Shown: in pieces, positions 13,887 through 14,297 of the stretch
How the letters are laid out: every line of letters starts with the position of its first letter
Position numbering within the stretch: position 1 is the first letter of the stretch
From: CAZDAW01 sp964503685
GTDB taxonomy: Bacteria > Chloroflexota > Anaerolineae > Anaerolineales > Anaerolineaceae
Length of the DNA: 14,297 nucleotides
Direction of reading: 5' to 3'
NCBI GenBank assembly: GCA_964503685.1
Contig: CAZDAW010000095.1
Location: 1 to 14,297, forward strand
Notes under the pieces: model-generated
Databases searched by the model: none
Told to the model about the DNA's origin: nothing
What the model saw: the letters and a program-made list of their open reading frames with translations, nothing else
Made by a program: the position numbers and the translations under genes

Positions 13887-14297
13887 TTACTCGAATGACA
13901 TTTCCATAAACTCTTTGATAATCGCGGGATCAAATTGCTTTCCAGCCTGCTCTTGCATAAAAGCGCGTGCTGTTTTGATGCTCCACGCCCGCCGGTAAGT
14001 GCGATCTGAAAGTAAAGCATTCCACACATCAGCCACCGCAAAAATTCGCGCTGAAAGCGGTATTTCCTCACCCTTTAAACCCCTGGGGTAACCTGATCCG
14101 TCCCATTTTTCATGGTGGCAATACGGAATGTCCAAAGCCGGTTGTAAATATGGGATGGATGAAAGAAGCTCATACGCCCACCCCGGGTGACTGAGCATAA
14201 TCTCCCACTCATCTTGCGTCAGCGCGCCCACTTTACAGAGAATATTATCCGGAATCATCATTTCACCGATATCGTGCAACCAGACCCCCCGGCTGAT
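13887..14297 (-). CDS. HD-GYP domain phosphodiesterase, partial (C-terminal end)
   Basis: The last 136 residues of a larger protein. The open frame runs through the window edge with no start, and a TTG at 14279 lies inside the conserved motif, so it is not the true start. HD-GYP proteins hydrolyse cyclic di-GMP, often as the output of a response regulator or a sensor. Seen here are LHDIGEMMIPDNIL (the HD motif), SHPGWAYELLSS, HHEKWDGSGYPRGLKGEEIPLSARIFAVADVWNAL (the HHE and GYP motifs) and DRTYRRAW. The metal-binding His and Asp residues in this part are intact. The usual HDxGK lysine is Glu here, which may affect activity or substrate. The N-terminal domains that would define its signal lie outside the window. 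It converges on tpiA and shares a terminator with it. Related HD phosphohydrolases of other specificity are possible. Confidence 0.9.
   Translation of the reverse strand: MSRGVWLHDIGEMMIPDNILCKVGALTQDEWEIMLSHPGWAYELLSSIPYLQPALDIPYCHHEKWDGSGYPRGLKGEEIPLSARIFAVADVWNALLSDRTYRRAWSIKTARAFMQEQAGKQFDPAIIKEFMEMSFE

Noticed and set aside
1..14297. tRNA, rRNA, CRISPR array, insertion sequence, toxin-antitoxin pair or phage genes
   Set aside because: I read both strands for these and saw no cloverleaf, regular repeat-spacer pattern, transposase motif or small paired cytotoxic genes.

Overview
The window is a gene-dense stretch of bacterial chromosome that reads mostly as housekeeping and central carbon metabolism. 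No gene is visibly broken, and there is no mobile element, CRISPR array or RNA gene. Protein style suggests a Chloroflexota bacterium, probably of the Anaerolineae. The hints are a CpXC-domain protein, a YvcK homologue with two N-terminal membrane segments, a Pro/Thr-rich lipoprotein linker and a zinc-ribbon-tailed MscL. This is an impression from family resemblance, not a database result. Clear Shine-Dalgarno sites precede many genes, and several promoters have an extended -10 (TGN plus TATAAT-like) form.

Left part, all on the minus strand and read from right to left: yvcK (gluconeogenesis factor), gap (glyceraldehyde-3-phosphate dehydrogenase), pgk (phosphoglycerate kinase) ending at a strong intrinsic terminator, then a class-III aminotransferase, an orphan GAF-PAS histidine kinase 5 bp behind it, and a CpXC zinc-ribbon protein. 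The gap-pgk gap carries an 11-bp GC-rich hairpin whose T-tract faces the plus strand. Gap appears to have a leader of about 170 nt with small dyads.

Middle: yvcK and a ROK-family sugar kinase (probably glucokinase) diverge from a 100-bp region. The yvcK promoter has an ideal 17-bp spacer and predicts a leaderless mRNA. The kinase has an extended -10 promoter bracketed by an 8-bp inverted repeat, TGATCAGT/ACTGATCA, which could be an operator. The kinase converges, with 7 bp between stops, on a DegV fatty-acid-binding protein gene.

Right part: DegV diverges from a secreted lipoprotein of unknown function. Then, on the plus strand, come mscL (mechanosensitive channel), a conserved protein of unknown function with a possible transglutaminase-like Cys-His arrangement, and tpiA (triosephosphate isomerase). 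TpiA ends at a bidirectional terminator shared with a partial HD-GYP phosphodiesterase gene that runs off the window.

Together glucokinase, TpiA, Gap, Pgk and YvcK cover sugar phosphorylation, the triose steps of glycolysis/gluconeogenesis and a known regulator of the glycolysis-gluconeogenesis balance. I do not see a clear new defence or mobile system. The most interesting leads are the glk/yvcK divergent control region, four degenerate repeats in the CpXC protein, the opposite-facing terminator between gap and pgk, and the uncharacterised Cys-His protein.
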